Shown one piece after another: positions 5,310-5,675 of a DNA stretch of 5,675 nucleotides. Source of the stretch: Paludibacteraceae bacterium (GTDB lineage Bacteria > Bacteroidota > Bacteroidia > Bacteroidales > Paludibacteraceae); the NCBI GenBank assembly GCA_017646225.1, contig JAGCMZ010000163.1, forward strand, positions 1 to 5,675, given 5' to 3'. Below the pieces are notes generated by a model. It had not been told where the DNA came from, made no database searches, and saw only the letters and a list, made by a program, of their open reading frames with translations. A program made the translations under genes and the position numbers. Every line of letters starts with the position of its first letter. The stretch's first letter is position 1.

Positions 5310-5675
5310 TTAATTTAAATTGAACGGATAGGCTCCGTTTGGGGCAGCTTTTAGCAATTCCAAAGTTCGATCATCCGGTTTGCCGTTGTAATATTTCTCC
5401 AACACCTTTTGGAAGAGGTCATCGCCACTCGCCACCGCATTGAACAACGTCATACACGAGCGCAGCTTCATGGTATCCGTCCATCCAAAAATCTCTTGGG
5501 CCGTTTTATCTTCTACGTTCAATAACGCCAAGGTAATTTCGCGCAACCTAGCACCCAAAATGGGGTGATTTAGGTACGCCCTAGCCTCCTCTTCCCCATC
5601 AATGCCATAATAAGTGGCCATCGAACTCAACCCCAACCCTTTGAGTTGCGGAAAGATATACCACATCCAGTGCGA
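5310..5675 (-). CDS. DUF1810 domain protein, 5' end cut by the window edge
   Basis: The frame is open to the right edge. The last nine bases encode Ser-His-Trp ahead of MWYIFPQLKGLGLSS, restoring the SHWMWYIFPQ signature of the DUF1810 family (COG5579). The Met at 5666 is therefore internal, not the start. About 121 codons are present of a family usually near 140-150 residues, so roughly 20-30 N-terminal residues lie outside. Other conserved parts are EEARAYLNHPILGARLRE, IFGWTDTMKLRSCMTLF and VLEKYYNGKPDDRTLELL. The family is made of small, soluble, mostly helical proteins with no established biochemical role. The gene ends 65 bases before the membrane-protein gene on the same strand. It may be the first visible member of that operon or an independent unit; its function suggests no link with the envelope genes. 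Confidence 0.9.
   Translation of the reverse strand, partial: SHWMWYIFPQLKGLGLSSMATYYGIDGEEEARAYLNHPILGARLREITLALLNVEDKTAQEIFGWTDTMKLRSCMTLFNAVASGDDLFQKVLEKYYNGKPDDRTLELLKAAPNGAYPFNLN

Overview
The window looks like Bacteroidetes DNA, most likely order Bacteroidales. Promoters have the TAnnTTTG type -7 box with a TTG/TTTG element about 20 bases upstream. Most genes lack Shine-Dalgarno sequences, the tRNA does not encode CCA, and the secreted proteins resemble families I know mainly from Bacteroidales. This is pattern recognition, not a database result, and I cannot name a genus.

Layout, left to right. Positions 1-400 hold a probable decayed minus-strand micro-gene: a promoter at 378-385, a strong ribosome binding site, a 66-codon frame broken by two TAG codons, and a hairpin with a minus-strand U tract. 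Positions 386-588 are AT-rich with nothing recognisable. A plus-strand unit follows: a good promoter (589-619), a short hairpin in the leader, and a 281-residue protein joining a RhuM-type N-terminus to a degenerate phospholipase-D-like C-terminus. Its probable terminator overlaps the stop codon. Next comes a tRNA-Asp(GTC) gene with its own promoter and a strong terminator.

From 1718 to the right edge all genes are on the minus strand and converge on the tRNA. In transcription order they are: the 3' part of a DUF1810 gene (cut by the window edge), a 128-residue four-helix membrane protein, a 317-residue probable lipoprotein with barrel-like sequence periodicity, and a large secreted helical-repeat protein present as two frames of 381 and 346 residues. 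These two frames lie in the same reading frame and are separated only by one TAA codon and three sense codons. They look like one gene of about 731 codons with an internal nonsense codon.

The lipoprotein and the split protein overlap by 29 bases and both carry export signals, so they probably act together in the cell envelope. Their function is unknown to me. The points most worth checking are the split gene, the doubly amber-interrupted micro-gene, and the base-composition step inside the RhuM/PLD-like gene. I see no CRISPR array, insertion sequence, integrase or recognised defence operon.
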